The translations under genes were made by a program, and so were the position numbers. A DNA stretch of 64,000 nucleotides from Pedobacter sp. KBW06. Its GTDB lineage: Bacteria > Bacteroidota > Bacteroidia > Sphingobacteriales > Sphingobacteriaceae. The DNA lies in assembly GCF_003852525.1 (NCBI RefSeq), contig NZ_QAJL01000001.1, positions 1,017,133-1,081,132 on the forward strand, in the 5' to 3' direction. Of the stretch, positions 25,545-35,617 are shown in pieces. Within the stretch, counting starts at the first letter, position 1. Each line of letters begins with the position of its first letter. Below the pieces are notes generated by a model that was given only the letters and a program-made list of their open reading frames with translations, made no database searches and had not been told where the DNA came from.

Positions 25545-26127
25545 CAGAGCAGAGATCCTTTCCCGCATCAAAGAAAACCAACCGGAATTAACCAGCTTAC
25601 CTGCTGAACTGACAGCCCCGCTGCAATATGCTGATCCGGTTGCCATGTTCAGTACCGTGCTCGGCAACATTGGCGGAACGACCGTTCCGGTAAGCAGCTA
25701 CGAAGAGATTCAGGACCATATAAAAACACATTTTGCAGATCAGAAAAGGATTGTTTCTACCCTGCCGGAGCTTTCCCAGGTGACAGAAGCAGGATGGGAA
25801 GGACAAGATCCGCACAGCTATGAAGACATAGACATTGCCGTAATCAGGGCTCATTTCGGGGTCGCAGAAAATGCTGCACTTTGGGTAACTGAGGAATTAA
25901 TGCAGCAGAGGGTGATTCCTTTTATTTGTCAGCAGTTAGCAGTGGTGGTTCAGCGCAAAGACATTTATTCCAATATGCATGAGGCCTATGGACAGGTTGC
26001 TGATTCCGTTTATGGTTTCGGAACGTTCATTGCAGGTCCTTCAAAAACTGCAGATATTGAGCAATCGCTGGTACTGGGTGCACATGGCCCAAAAAACATG
26101 ACCGTCTTTATTATGGACCTGAATTAA
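25537..26127 (+). CDS. lutC: L-lactate utilisation protein LutC
   Basis: A LUD-domain protein of 196 residues with the typical G-V-A-E-N-A-A-L-W-V-T-E motif and the C-terminal G-P-S-K-T-A-D-I-E-Q-S-L-V-L-G-A-H-G segment. The start at 25537 (M-N-S-R-A-E-I-L) overlaps the end of lutB by 8 bases (ATGAATAG). A longer frame from 25432 exists but its first 35 residues lie inside lutB and look unlike the family. The gene ends 6 bases before a convergent histidine kinase. Confidence 0.92.
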   Translation: MNSRAEILSRIKENQPELTSLPAELTAPLQYADPVAMFSTVLGNIGGTTVPVSSYEEIQDHIKTHFADQKRIVSTLPELSQVTEAGWEGQDPHSYEDIDIAVIRAHFGVAENAALWVTEELMQQRVIPFICQQLAVVVQRKDIYSNMHEAYGQVADSVYGFGTFIAGPSKTADIEQSLVLGAHGPKNMTVFIMDLN

Positions 26128-26133
26128 CTGTTT

Positions 26134-28056
26134 TTAGCATACAGACTGAACCGGCAGACTGAAATAGAAATTACTTCCTACGCCGGGTTCGCTTTTCAGC
26201 CCGATCTTCCCGTCATGGCGGGCAATGATGTCTGCGCAAAGGTATAAACCGATCCCAAAGCCGGAAGCATTCTTTACCTGCAGGTCATCTATCCGGTAAA
26301 AGCGGTCAAAGATCTTTTGCGTATGGTTGTTGTCAATTCCTATTCCGTGGTCTTCCACAGAAACCAGGACCTCATCACCCTGACGTTTTGCGGTAACAAG
26401 TACCTTTCCTCCCTGAGGAGAGTATTTAATCGCATTGCTGATCAGGTTGTCGATCACCTGTGTGATCTTATGGCGGTCTGCATAAATTAAAGGCAATTCT
26501 TCCGGATCAAAGCTCACGGGATGGTTTTTCTCCTGAAACAGGTAATCACTCGCCACATCAGCAATGATCTGGTTCAGGTCGATCAATTCTTTTTTCAGTT
26601 CCGTTTTATTTGATTCTATTTTAGAAAGGTCCAGGAAGCTATAGACCAGTTTGGTCATCTTATTGATCTGTCCTTCTATCCTCGTTCCAATACTGCTCAC
26701 AAAAACAGGATCAGCCACCCCTTTCCCTGTTTTAAGTAACTGTGCATAGGCTTTTAAAGAAGTGAGCGGCGTTTTTAACTCATGACTGGCGATGGCAATA
26801 AAATCGTTTTTTTGAATTTCCTCATGTTTGCTTTCCGTGATGTCCATGACCGTTCCCAGCATCCTCAATGGCGTTCCTTCTTTGCTGAACAAGACTTTTC
26901 CCATCACTTTAATCCAGTAAATCACCTTGTCCGGGCGGATGATTCTGGCCTGATAATTATATTTTCCGGAGATCAGTGCGGTTTGAAAAGCAATTTCTAC
27001 CGCGCCCGTATCTTCAGGATGGATGACCGCGCGAAGTTGCTCATGACTCAGGTCAGTCACTCCGGGATAACCAAACAAATCGGCCAGGCTGGAAGAATAA
27101 ATGATGTCCCGCGTTTGAAGGTCCAGGTCCCAGCTTCCGATTCCTGTGGCTTCTGAGGCAAGGCGAAGTCTTTCTTCCGCATTTTCGATATTTTTCCTGG
27201 TCAGCACCTGTTCTGTAACTTCATTTGCCAGGGACAGCATGCCTGTAATTTCTTTCTTCGGCCCGTATACCGGTTCGAGGTTCAGGTCAAAATAATACGT
27301 TTCCATAACCCCGTTACGGTTGTAGGTCACAGGCGATTCTTTGCTGAGGTAAGGAACACCAGTCTCGACCACCTGCTTGTAGATTTCCCGGTAACCGGCT
27401 TCATGTAAGGAAGGGATCAATTCAAAAATAGAATGTCCAAGCACCTCTTCCGGCGCTCCTTTGTTCCACATTTTACAAATGGCCTCATTGGCATATTCGA
27501 TCACAAAATCATCTTTTGAATACAAAGCCATGCCCATCGGGGCCTTCAAAAACATTTTATTTAAGCGCTGCTGCTGCAAAACCAGGTTCTCTTCTGAAGT
27601 AGCGGCCATTTCCTTCAGCATCACCTGGGCAGTCACGTTACTCGTGGTATTCACGATATAGCTCACTTCTCCCGTTTCGTTGAAGATGGGCTGATTGGAG
27701 TTGGACCAGTAAAAAGGCTCCATCTTACCGGTTTCACTGGAATAGATGTCGTATTTATAAATAGGAAGGTCTACTTTCTTTTTGGTTTTCATGACCTCCC
27801 GGATGGCCGATAATGCACGTTCCTTTCCTGAGGGGTCTTTTGTATTGTCCGGAAAAACATCAAACAGGTTTTGTCCGAGTAATTCAGTCCTGCTTTTCAG
27901 CGAGATCTCTACAAAGCGGTCGCTGACTGCAAGAATGGTAAAATGAGGGGCATTGGCCTTAATCACTACAGATTGAGGGGAGTCTTTGAAAAAAGACTGA
28001 AACATTACTCCTGTGTATAGAGAATCGTCCAAATCTTTTGAGTAACCATTGTTCAT
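26134..28056 (-). CDS. PAS domain sensor histidine kinase
   Basis: The 640-residue product has no signal peptide or membrane segment and should be cytosolic. Three PAS domains fill about residues 15-400. The third is PAS_3-like, with W-D-L-D-L-Q-T-R-D-I-I-Y and the following PAC motif (R-M-L-G-T-V-M-D-I-T-E). A HisKA domain has the phospho-acceptor His near 424 (IASHELKTPLTSLKAYAQLL). The HATPase domain has N-L-I-S-N-A-I-K-Y-S-P and G-F-G-I-G-L-Y-L near the end. No receiver domain or adjacent response regulator is present, so the partner is encoded elsewhere. The signal is unknown. Confidence 0.9.
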   Translation of the reverse strand: MNNGYSKDLDDSLYTGVMFQSFFKDSPQSVVIKANAPHFTILAVSDRFVEISLKSRTELLGQNLFDVFPDNTKDPSGKERALSAIREVMKTKKKVDLPIYKYDIYSSETGKMEPFYWSNSNQPIFNETGEVSYIVNTTSNVTAQVMLKEMAATSEENLVLQQQRLNKMFLKAPMGMALYSKDDFVIEYANEAICKMWNKGAPEEVLGHSIFELIPSLHEAGYREIYKQVVETGVPYLSKESPVTYNRNGVMETYYFDLNLEPVYGPKKEITGMLSLANEVTEQVLTRKNIENAEERLRLASEATGIGSWDLDLQTRDIIYSSSLADLFGYPGVTDLSHEQLRAVIHPEDTGAVEIAFQTALISGKYNYQARIIRPDKVIYWIKVMGKVLFSKEGTPLRMLGTVMDITESKHEEIQKNDFIAIASHELKTPLTSLKAYAQLLKTGKGVADPVFVSSIGTRIEGQINKMTKLVYSFLDLSKIESNKTELKKELIDLNQIIADVASDYLFQEKNHPVSFDPEELPLIYADRHKITQVIDNLISNAIKYSPQGGKVLVTAKRQGDEVLVSVEDHGIGIDNNHTQKIFDRFYRIDDLQVKNASGFGIGLYLCADIIARHDGKIGLKSEPGVGSNFYFSLPVQSVC

Positions 28057-28231
28057 ATCTGTTGAAATTAACCTTTAAGCCAGGTCTGGAGAAGTACAAT
28101 TTTTATGCCCATGTTCTTTCAATGGAAAAATAACAGGTAAGTTTTTTCAATAAAGTCATTTTAGGTTAAGCCTTCCGCTATCGTTAACAATATCATAATC
28201 CAGACCTTAAAGCCGGATAACATCCCGGGAG

Positions 28232-28239
28232 TACTTTTG
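28232..28239 (+). promoter_or_regulatory. -7 box before the choice-of-anchor-I lipoprotein
   Basis: TACTTTTG matches TAnnTTTG exactly, 60 bases upstream of the chosen start at 28300. This supports the shorter reading of the gene, because a longer frame from 28237 would start inside the promoter. Confidence 0.45.
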
Positions 28240-28299
28240 TCGGATTGGAACCACCATATATTTTACCAACAAGCCACATTAATTAAAAAACCTGCTTTT

Positions 28300-29826
28300 A
28301 TGAAAAGAAACTTACTATTTGGTTTAATGCTGCTCGCCTTCCTGGGTTGTAAAAAAGATACCGTCAAGACAGTGGAAGAAACGCCTGAAGTCATCGTCAA
28401 CGAAGATCCTGCCACATTTGCAGAGATCGGCAGCATTGATGTGGGTGATGAAGGGGCAGCAGAAATTACAGCCTTTGACCCGATCACAAACCGTTTATTT
28501 GTGGTAAACAATACCGCAAACAACAACAGGATAGACGTAATTGATTTCAAAGACCCGAAAAACATGACGAAAATCGGGAGCATCAGCATGGCTCCTTATG
28601 GCGGTCTGGTGAACAGCTTAAGCGTGTACGATGGAAAGCTCGCTGCAGCCATTGAGGCGGTCAATAAAACAGAAAACGGCAAAGTAGCTGTTTTTAAAAC
28701 TAGTGATTACAGCGAAATTAAAGTGATCAGTGTAGGTGCGCTTCCGGACATGATCACCTTCTCTCCAGATGGAAAATACATCCTGACAGCGAATGAAGGG
28801 GAACCAAGTGCAGACTATACTGTAGACCCTATCGGTACTGTTTCCATCATTTCCGTAAATGAGAATTATGCAGTCAACACCCTTAATTTCGCCGGTTTTG
28901 CCGGACAACAAGAGGCATTGACAAAAAAAGGCTTCCGTATTTTTGGTCCGGGTAAAGACCTTCTGAAAGACATCGAACCGGAATACATCACTGTGTCTGA
29001 GGATTCCAAAACAGCCTGGGTAACCTTACAGGAAAATAATGCCATCGCTAAGATCAATATTACCACAAAAACCATTACAGACATCTTCCCTTTAGGATTC
29101 AAGGACTACAATACAGATGCAAACGGGATCGATCCAAGTGATAAAGACAAGGCGATGATTTTGGGAAAATGGCCGGTAAAAGGCATGTACCTTCCTGATG
29201 CGATTGCATTGCTGGAATCCGGGGGCACACCTTACCTGTTCACCGCAAACGAAGGTGACGTGAGGGAATATACCGGCGCCTATGTGGAATCGAAAAGAAT
29301 TAAAGATGTAAAATTAGACCCGACTGCATTCCCTACAGCCAGCCTGTTACAAAAAGAGGATCAGCTGGGAAGGCTCAACATCACGACCACACTTGGAGAT
29401 ACCAATGGAGACGGCATTTTTAAAGAACTTTATTCTTTTGGAGCACGGTCTTTCAGTGTGTGGAACGGCAATACCGGTGCACAGGTGTATGACAGTAAAA
29501 ACGAGCTTGAAGTAAAAACCATCGCGGCAAATTTATACGATGACAATAGAAGCGACGACAAAGGTGTGGAACCGGAAGGCATCGCAGTTGGTGCAGTAGG
29601 CACTAAAAAATTAGCCTTCATTGGAATGGAAAGAGCAGATGCAGTGGCGATTTATGATGTGACCAATCCTGCTGCCCCGACCTTTCTGCAGGTATTAAAA
29701 ACCGGAGATGCTCCGGAAGGGGTGCTTTTCATCTCCGCTAAAAACAGCCCTACCAAAAAGAGTTTGCTGCTGATCAGCAGTGAGGGCGACGGGATCATCA
29801 AAGTATACACGCCAAAAACAATATAA
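28300..29826 (+). CDS. Choice-of-anchor I domain lipoprotein (beta-propeller)
   Basis: The product of about 508 residues has a lipoprotein signal (LLFGLMLLAFLGC) with Cys followed by Lys-Lys-Asp. The mature protein is a beta-propeller of the choice-of-anchor-I type. Recognisable motifs are G-A-A-E-I-T-A-F-D-P-I-T-N-R-L-F-V-V-N, F-S-P-D-G-K-Y-I-L-T-A-N-E-G-E-P, L-F-T-A-N-E-G-D-V-R-E-Y and V-E-P-E-G-I-A-V. The last two resemble phytase- or phosphatase-like acidic sites, but substrate and activity are not established. The start was placed at 28300 because of the lipobox and the promoter. A terminator follows. Confidence 0.88.
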   Translation: MKRNLLFGLMLLAFLGCKKDTVKTVEETPEVIVNEDPATFAEIGSIDVGDEGAAEITAFDPITNRLFVVNNTANNNRIDVIDFKDPKNMTKIGSISMAPYGGLVNSLSVYDGKLAAAIEAVNKTENGKVAVFKTSDYSEIKVISVGALPDMITFSPDGKYILTANEGEPSADYTVDPIGTVSIISVNENYAVNTLNFAGFAGQQEALTKKGFRIFGPGKDLLKDIEPEYITVSEDSKTAWVTLQENNAIAKINITTKTITDIFPLGFKDYNTDANGIDPSDKDKAMILGKWPVKGMYLPDAIALLESGGTPYLFTANEGDVREYTGAYVESKRIKDVKLDPTAFPTASLLQKEDQLGRLNITTTLGDTNGDGIFKELYSFGARSFSVWNGNTGAQVYDSKNELEVKTIAANLYDDNRSDDKGVEPEGIAVGAVGTKKLAFIGMERADAVAIYDVTNPAAPTFLQVLKTGDAPEGVLFISAKNSPTKKSLLLISSEGDGIIKVYTPKTI

Positions 29827-29844
29827 CTAAAACAATTAACGCTC

Positions 29845-29882
29845 AAGCCGTTGTAACGAAGCACCGTTACAACGGCTTTTTT
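29845..29882 (+). terminator. Terminator after the choice-of-anchor-I gene
   Basis: AAGCCGTTGTAACG pairs perfectly with CGTTACAACGGCTT across a 6-base loop and runs into a T-tract. Confidence 0.9.
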
Positions 29883-29944
29883 ATGCCCAAACCCCAACCC
29901 CGTAAATTCAGAAAGAATTCAGAATTGGCTTCTACCTTCGTCAG

Positions 29945-30619
29945 ATGAAGATTTTGATCATAGAAGACGAGCCTGCTCTTGCAGAAAGCATTTCCCTGTA
30001 CCTTTCCGGAGAAAGCTATCGTTGTGAGGTTGCCGGCAATTTCGATCAGGCCATGGAAAAAATATCCGGATACACTTACGATTGTATCCTGCTCGACCTG
30101 ATGCTGCCGGGAGGTGACGGCATCCAGATTTTAGAAATCTTAAAAGCTCAAAACAAACAGGATGGCGTCATCATCATTTCTGCAAAAAATGCGCTGGACG
30201 ACAAGATCAAAGGCCTTCAGCTTGGTGCTGATGATTACCTGGCCAAACCTTTTCACCTCCCTGAACTCGCCGCCAGGGTGTTTTCCATCATCAGAAGGAA
30301 ACAATTCAGCAATTCCAATATCATTGAACACCATGAACTCACGCTCGATCTACTGGGAAGAACCGTACAGGTAAACGAAACCCTGCTGGCTTTAACAAGG
30401 AAAGAATACACTTTACTGCTTTATTTCATCGGAAATCAAAATCGCGTAATCTCCAAAAATGCATTGGCAGAACACCTTTCCGGAGACATCGCAGATATGC
30501 TGGACAGCCATGATTTCATTTATTCTCACATCAAGAACCTGAAAAAGAAACTCCATGAAGCAGGCTGCAGCAATTACTTAAAAACGGTTTACGCGACGGG
30601 TTATAAATGGGAAATATGA
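29945..30619 (+). CDS. OmpR-family response regulator
   Basis: The 224-residue product has a receiver domain (residues 1-115, phospho-acceptor Asp51, Lys101) and a winged-helix trans_reg_C domain (about 128-222, ending T-V-Y-A-T-G-Y-K-W). It is a DNA-binding regulator activated by the adjacent histidine kinase. The two genes overlap by four bases (ATGA). The target could be the outer-membrane receptor gene immediately downstream at 31960. Confidence 0.95.
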   Translation: MKILIIEDEPALAESISLYLSGESYRCEVAGNFDQAMEKISGYTYDCILLDLMLPGGDGIQILEILKAQNKQDGVIIISAKNALDDKIKGLQLGADDYLAKPFHLPELAARVFSIIRRKQFSNSNIIEHHELTLDLLGRTVQVNETLLALTRKEYTLLLYFIGNQNRVISKNALAEHLSGDIADMLDSHDFIYSHIKNLKKKLHEAGCSNYLKTVYATGYKWEI

Positions 30620-31896
30620 ACAAACTGCTCTACAAAACACTAAAGCCCATTTCCATCTATGCTTTGCTGGTCCTGCTCCTCAGCATTCCAGCCTATTATT
30701 TCATTGTAGACCAGATCTGGGTAAATGAACTCGACAAACACCATTATGCCTTACGCGGAAAAATTGAATCCAGGTTTACGAAATTACAGCTCGCCGACAG
30801 CACGATTGAGCAGACGATTGACATCTGGAACAAAATAGAACCGGGATCGGTATTCACCCCTCATCCTACAAAGAACATCACCAAAGACAGCAGTTACTCC
30901 GTTATCCGCTTCGACGATTACCTGCAGGACAGGGAACAGTTCCGTTGTCTTTCTACCAGCATTCTGATCAATAATAAACACTATCGCCTGCTGCTGGAAA
31001 CGAACATGGAAGAAATGGACGAGACCGTAATGGCCATATCTGTTGTCGCACTGTTCTTTTTCCTTCTGCTCCTGGCCGGATTTATCTTTCTCCTCAAACG
31101 CTTTTCCGGCAAAATCTGGCAGCCATTTTATGCGAGTCTCGATGCGCTCAAAGCTTTCCGGCTGAATAGCGATCAACCGATCCGGTTTGAGCCTACGGCG
31201 ATCCTGGAATTCAACGAACTCAACCAAAGCCTGCAACGCTTAACCGAGCGGAACATCAACACCTATAAGCAGCAAAAGGAATTTACAGAAAATGCCTCCC
31301 ACGAGCTGCAAACCCCGCTTGCCATCGTGCAGTCGAAATTAGACCTCCTGCTCCAGGACCAGTCCCTCAGCAAGGGGCAGTCGGCCATTGTCGCAGCCGC
31401 AAATTCAGCTTTGGCAAGAATCTCAAGGATCAATAAAAACCTGCTGCTGCTGGCAAAAATCGAAAATCATCAGTTCGAAGATGCGGAACAGCTGGATTTG
31501 TCCCTCCTGCTTCAGGAAACGGCAGATATCCTTGCCGAACACCTGGACAGCAAACAGCTGTCTTTTGAAATGAACATCCATCCCGGTGTATCTGTTCATG
31601 CCAATGGGGTACTTCTGGAAGTGATGCTCAACAACCTTTTCGTAAACGCCATCCGGCATAGCCCAAGGCATGGCAACATCAGCATCAGCCTGGATGCCGG
31701 CGGGCTCAGGATCAGCAATACCGGAACAACAGGACTGGAACCTGAAAAATTATTCAGAAGGTTCAGCAACACCTCTCCCCTGAGTCCGGGGACCGGCCTG
31801 GGCTTGTCTATCATCAAAGAAATCTGCGACCGGTACAGCTGGCCACTCAGTTATAGTTTTGAAAAAGATCAGCATACGTTCTTCATCCGTCTTTAG
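30616..31896 (+). CDS. Sensor histidine kinase of the two-component system
   Basis: The 426-residue product (start ATG at 30616, overlapping the response-regulator stop as ATGA; an in-frame ATG at 30607 also exists) has two membrane helices at about 15-33 and 140-162 with a periplasmic loop of about 100 residues between. The HisKA phospho-acceptor is His229 (ASHELQTPLAIVQSKLDLLL), and the HATPase domain has N-N-L-F-V-N-A-I-R-H-S-P and G-T-G-L-G-L-S-I-I. It senses an unknown periplasmic signal and phosphorylates the preceding regulator. Confidence 0.93.
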   Translation: MNKLLYKTLKPISIYALLVLLLSIPAYYFIVDQIWVNELDKHHYALRGKIESRFTKLQLADSTIEQTIDIWNKIEPGSVFTPHPTKNITKDSSYSVIRFDDYLQDREQFRCLSTSILINNKHYRLLLETNMEEMDETVMAISVVALFFFLLLLAGFIFLLKRFSGKIWQPFYASLDALKAFRLNSDQPIRFEPTAILEFNELNQSLQRLTERNINTYKQQKEFTENASHELQTPLAIVQSKLDLLLQDQSLSKGQSAIVAAANSALARISRINKNLLLLAKIENHQFEDAEQLDLSLLLQETADILAEHLDSKQLSFEMNIHPGVSVHANGVLLEVMLNNLFVNAIRHSPRHGNISISLDAGGLRISNTGTTGLEPEKLFRRFSNTSPLSPGTGLGLSIIKEICDRYSWPLSYSFEKDQHTFFIRL

Positions 31897-31959
31897 TCCA
31901 GAATTTCTCCAAAATCATCCGACAACTTTGTACCATCAGTTCCCCATTTATAAAAAACT

Positions 31960-34377
31960 ATGATGATAAAAATAAAACACCTGATCCTCACATTTCTGTT
32001 CCTGCCTTTTGCAGCATGGTCACAACAACATATCGTTACGCTTTCCGGAACCGTAAAAGATGCCAAAGACAAAAGCAGTATCCCCTTTGTCAATGTCTTA
32101 CTTAAAAATGAGAAAGACAGTACTTTCGTGGCCGGTGGCCTGAGCAATGACAAAGGCTTGTTCAGTATAGAAAACCTGAAAAGCGGCAATTACCTTCTGG
32201 TGGTTTCCTATATGGGCTATAAAACCAGGATCCAGCAGGTATTGATCGGCAACCTCAGTAATTTCCAGGACCTCGGAACGATTGCACTGGAAGAAGACGC
32301 AAAAGCATTAAAAGAGGTTGTCATCAGCGGGGCACAGGGCGATGGTTTAAATGCGAAAATGGATAAAAAGAGCTTTGCCCTTGCCGGAAATATCAGTCAG
32401 GCCGGAGGATCTGTGCTGCAGGCGATGAAGAACTTACCCGGCGTTACCGTTACACCCGATGGGAAACTGGAACTGAGGGGAAGCGACAAAATAGCCGTTT
32501 TGATGGATGGAAAACAAACAGCCATGACGGGCTTTGGCGGGCAAACGAGTTTAGACAATATCCCTGCATCTGCCATTGAACGGATCGAAATCATCAACAA
32601 TCCCTCTGCAAAGTTTGATGCCAATGGCAATGCCGGAATCATCAATATCATTTATAAAAAGAACAAACAGGAAGGTTTTAACGGAAAGATCGGGCTCTCC
32701 TCAGGCCTGGGTGCCTTGTGGCAAAGGCAGGAAAACCTGCCCGGCATCCGTCCGCAATACCAGGGTACTCCTAAGTTCAATCCTTCGGTATCCCTCAATT
32801 ACCGCAAAAATAAAGTCAACACTTTCTTCCAGGGAGACTGGCTTTATACCCGGACGCTGAACAGAAATGAATTTGCGGAAAGGACCTACGACAACGGCGA
32901 CAGGATCGAACAGCAGGTCAAGAGGAACCGCATCACTACCTATGCAACGGCAAAAACAGGGATAGACTGGACGATTAACGAAAACAATACCTTCAATATC
33001 TCCGGTTTGTTTAACCGGGAAAAGATTACCGACCGCGGTGATATCCCCTACTTCAACAGCATCAGCAAGGAAAGGTTAAGGCTCTGGCAGTTCCTGGAAG
33101 ATGAAGTAAAATATACCGCAACAGCTTCCGCCAACTATTCGCATCATTTCCAGCAACCCGGACATCAGCTCAACGCCAGTTTCAACTATACCTTTCACCG
33201 GGAAGATGAGAAATATTTTTTCACCAATATCATGCCTTCCTTTACAGGAGAAGATTCCTTTAAATTACTCTCTGATGAACAGGTATCAGACCTGAACCTG
33301 GATTATGTACGTCCTTTAAAATATGGCCGTATTGAGGGGGGATTAAAGTTTCGCCACAGAAGCATTCCGGTAAACATGCAGTTCTTCCCGGGACTGAATT
33401 CGCCTTTAGATGTCAATGCCGGTGGCTGGGCAGACTACAGGGAAACCATTCCGGCGCTTTACGGAAACTATGTCCTTGAGCACCATAAATTTGAACTGGA
33501 AGCAGGATTAAGGCTAGAATATGTAAAAGTAGATTACAAAGTAAATCCCGGTCACAATACCTACAAAAGTGACGGTTACCAGTACACCAAACCTTATCCG
33601 AATTTAAGGCTGGCCTATAAGCTGGACGACAGGAATAAGTTTTCCGTTTTTTACAATTACCGGATCGACAGGCCCAATGAAGTGGACATCCGGATCTTTC
33701 CAAAATACGATGAGCCGGAGCTGATCAAAGTAGGAAACCCGGCCCTTCGTCCTCAGTTTACCAGCAGTCTGGAACTGGGCTATAAAAACAATTGGGATAA
33801 AGGCTATTTATATGCAGCGCTCTACCAGCGGATTACCGATGGAACCATCACCAGGATAGCCACACCGGCTCCGGGAAGCAATATCCTGTACAACATTTTT
33901 CAAAATGCAGGACGAAGCTTTAATTCGGGAATGGAACTGATTTTTCAACAGAAACTCGCAGACTGGTTTTCCCTGAACACCAATGCCAATATTTACCAAA
34001 ACACGATCAATGCTTTTAGCGTAGAGAATAAATACCCGGTACCCGTAATTTACTCCGCTACAAAGGAGCAATTGATCTCCGGAAATTTGAAGCTGAACGG
34101 CATGTTTAAGTTTGCCGGAAAATTTGAGGCACAGCTTACAGCCATCTACCTCGCCCCGGATATCATCCCTCAGGGTAAAATCGATTCCAGGTTTTCAATG
34201 GATCTGGGACTGAAGAAAAGTATTCAAAAGGGCGCAGGTGAGTTGTTTTTAAATGCAACAGACCTTTTAAACACCCTTAGTATCCGTAAAAACATCACAG
34301 GAAATGGATTCCGGATGCAGAGCAGGGACTATTATGAAACGCAGGTGTTCCGCTTTGGCTACAGCTACAAATTTTAA
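31960..34377 (+). CDS. Outer-membrane beta-barrel receptor (TonB-dependent type)
   Basis: The 805-residue product has a signal peptide (LILTFLFLPFAAWSQ) and a carboxypeptidase-regulatory-like beta domain at about 28-110 (F-V-N-V-L-L-K-N-E-K-D-S-T). A TonB plug follows at about 120-230, with the motif I-N-N-P-S-A-K-F-D-A-N-G-N-A-G-I-I-N-I. The C-terminal barrel ends in F-G-Y-S-Y-K-F, a typical outer-membrane beta signal. It follows the two-component system by 63 bases and is a likely target of it. The ligand is unknown. The barrel is of the OMP_b-brl_3 subtype, not SusC. It shares architecture with the receptor at 57448-59835. Confidence 0.92.
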   Translation: MMIKIKHLILTFLFLPFAAWSQQHIVTLSGTVKDAKDKSSIPFVNVLLKNEKDSTFVAGGLSNDKGLFSIENLKSGNYLLVVSYMGYKTRIQQVLIGNLSNFQDLGTIALEEDAKALKEVVISGAQGDGLNAKMDKKSFALAGNISQAGGSVLQAMKNLPGVTVTPDGKLELRGSDKIAVLMDGKQTAMTGFGGQTSLDNIPASAIERIEIINNPSAKFDANGNAGIINIIYKKNKQEGFNGKIGLSSGLGALWQRQENLPGIRPQYQGTPKFNPSVSLNYRKNKVNTFFQGDWLYTRTLNRNEFAERTYDNGDRIEQQVKRNRITTYATAKTGIDWTINENNTFNISGLFNREKITDRGDIPYFNSISKERLRLWQFLEDEVKYTATASANYSHHFQQPGHQLNASFNYTFHREDEKYFFTNIMPSFTGEDSFKLLSDEQVSDLNLDYVRPLKYGRIEGGLKFRHRSIPVNMQFFPGLNSPLDVNAGGWADYRETIPALYGNYVLEHHKFELEAGLRLEYVKVDYKVNPGHNTYKSDGYQYTKPYPNLRLAYKLDDRNKFSVFYNYRIDRPNEVDIRIFPKYDEPELIKVGNPALRPQFTSSLELGYKNNWDKGYLYAALYQRITDGTITRIATPAPGSNILYNIFQNAGRSFNSGMELIFQQKLADWFSLNTNANIYQNTINAFSVENKYPVPVIYSATKEQLISGNLKLNGMFKFAGKFEAQLTAIYLAPDIIPQGKIDSRFSMDLGLKKSIQKGAGELFLNATDLLNTLSIRKNITGNGFRMQSRDYYETQVFRFGYSYKF

Positions 34378-34922
34378 GATCCGGTTTTATTTAGTTCTTT
34401 TTTTGAACCAGGCTCCCTGAGCAAAAACCAATGTACCATCTCTTCTTTGATCACTTTCTGATAAAAGCCCAGACGCTCCAGGGTCTTGGTAGAACCTTCA
34501 TTCACATGCATACAGCGGGCGGTAATCATTTTCACCTGCTGTTGCCTGAAGGCCCATTTGATCAGTCCGGCCCCGGCTTCAACGGCATAACCTTTACGCC
34601 TTGCTGCATCAACAATTCCATAACCAAGGTCTATTGATCCTTCCTGATCCGGCAGCCCTTTAAAACCGATATCCCCGATGATCGCTTTACTCTCTTTTTC
34701 AACGATCAGCCAGGATTCAAAACCTGAAGGTTCCTCCACCAGTTCCAGGTTGGTTACAATTCTGGGCAGTGTTTCCATCATGTCTTCATCAGGCCAGCCT
34801 TTGCTAAGGTTAAAGCCCATACCTGATAAGATCGTGTACTGCTGATTCAGTACTTCCTGTGCAATGGGAATCGTAAATGGAATTAAGTAAAGACGGTCTG
34901 TAGTTATCTTCTTGATTTTCAT
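34374..34922 (-). CDS. GNAT family N-acetyltransferase
   Basis: The product starting M-K-I-K-K has 182 residues and a RimJ/RimL-like GNAT fold. The acetyl-CoA region is near I-V-D-A-A-R-R-K-G-Y-A-V-E-A, and G-F-K-G-L-P-D-Q-E-G forms a preceding strand. An in-frame ATG at 34949 adds nine residues but fits the family less well. Its stop overlaps that of the convergent receptor gene by four bases. Substrate unknown. Confidence 0.88.
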   Translation of the reverse strand: MKIKKITTDRLYLIPFTIPIAQEVLNQQYTILSGMGFNLSKGWPDEDMMETLPRIVTNLELVEEPSGFESWLIVEKESKAIIGDIGFKGLPDQEGSIDLGYGIVDAARRKGYAVEAGAGLIKWAFRQQQVKMITARCMHVNEGSTKTLERLGFYQKVIKEEMVHWFLLREPGSKKELNKTGS

Positions 34923-35065
34923 AGTGATTGAGCGTTCAATATTAAGCATATTTTTCTTCCTTAAACTATAGAATCAAAAACTTATTTACAAATAAAAAAC
35001 GCCACTCAATTGAAATTACAGAAGATTATGCCGATTTTGGCCAGTAGCGCCATAAAAGAAGAGAT

Positions 35066-35617
35066 ATGAAAATTTTTGTAGAAACAGAGCGGATCATTAT
35101 GCGGGAGCTCCTATTATCTGACAGTCAAAAAATGTTTGAGATGGATTCCGACCCGGAAGTCCATTTGTATTTAGGGAACAAGCCGTACACCCAAATTTCA
35201 CAAAGCGAAGAAAACATCCTGTTTATCAGAAAGCAATATGAAGAAAACGGCATTGGCCGATGGGCAGTAATCGATAAAGAAAGTAATGAATTTGTAGGCT
35301 GGGGTGGTTTAAAGTTTATCACTACAGAAACCAATAACCGCAATCATTTTTATGAAGTAGGTTACCGCTTTCTTAAACAACATTGGGGAAAGGGTTATGC
35401 CACAGCATCAGCCAAAGCAGCTTTAAAATATGCTTTTGAAGAACTTCAATTAGCTACTGTCTATGCCATGGCACATGGAGAAAATGCAGGTTCCAGACAT
35501 GCATTGCAAAAATCCGGATTGAAAATCACGGAACAGTTTGACCATGAAGGTATCAACTGTGACTGGTTTGAAATCACAAAGGAAGAATGGTTAAAAAAAC
35601 AACATGAAGGACAATAA
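35066..35617 (+). CDS. GNAT family N-acetyltransferase
   Basis: The 183-residue product has the GNAT core with an E-T-E-R-I-I-M-R-E-L start, G-W-G-G-L-K-F, and the acetyl-CoA loop HWGKGYATASAKAALKYAF. It belongs to the RimJ/RimL-like group that can acetylate protein N-termini or small amines. Its end overlaps the start of a truncated carbon-nitrogen hydrolase frame by 14 bases, which suggests the two were once an operon. Substrate unknown. Confidence 0.9.
   Translation: MKIFVETERIIMRELLLSDSQKMFEMDSDPEVHLYLGNKPYTQISQSEENILFIRKQYEENGIGRWAVIDKESNEFVGWGGLKFITTETNNRNHFYEVGYRFLKQHWGKGYATASAKAALKYAFEELQLATVYAMAHGENAGSRHALQKSGLKITEQFDHEGINCDWFEITKEEWLKKQHEGQ

Noticed and set aside
28083..28207. Inverted 9-base repeats upstream of the histidine kinase
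   Set aside because: The arms are short and over 100 bases apart, which is expected by chance.
28237..28299. An N-terminal extension of the choice-of-anchor-I protein
   Set aside because: It starts inside the -7 box and would bury the lipoprotein signal peptide.
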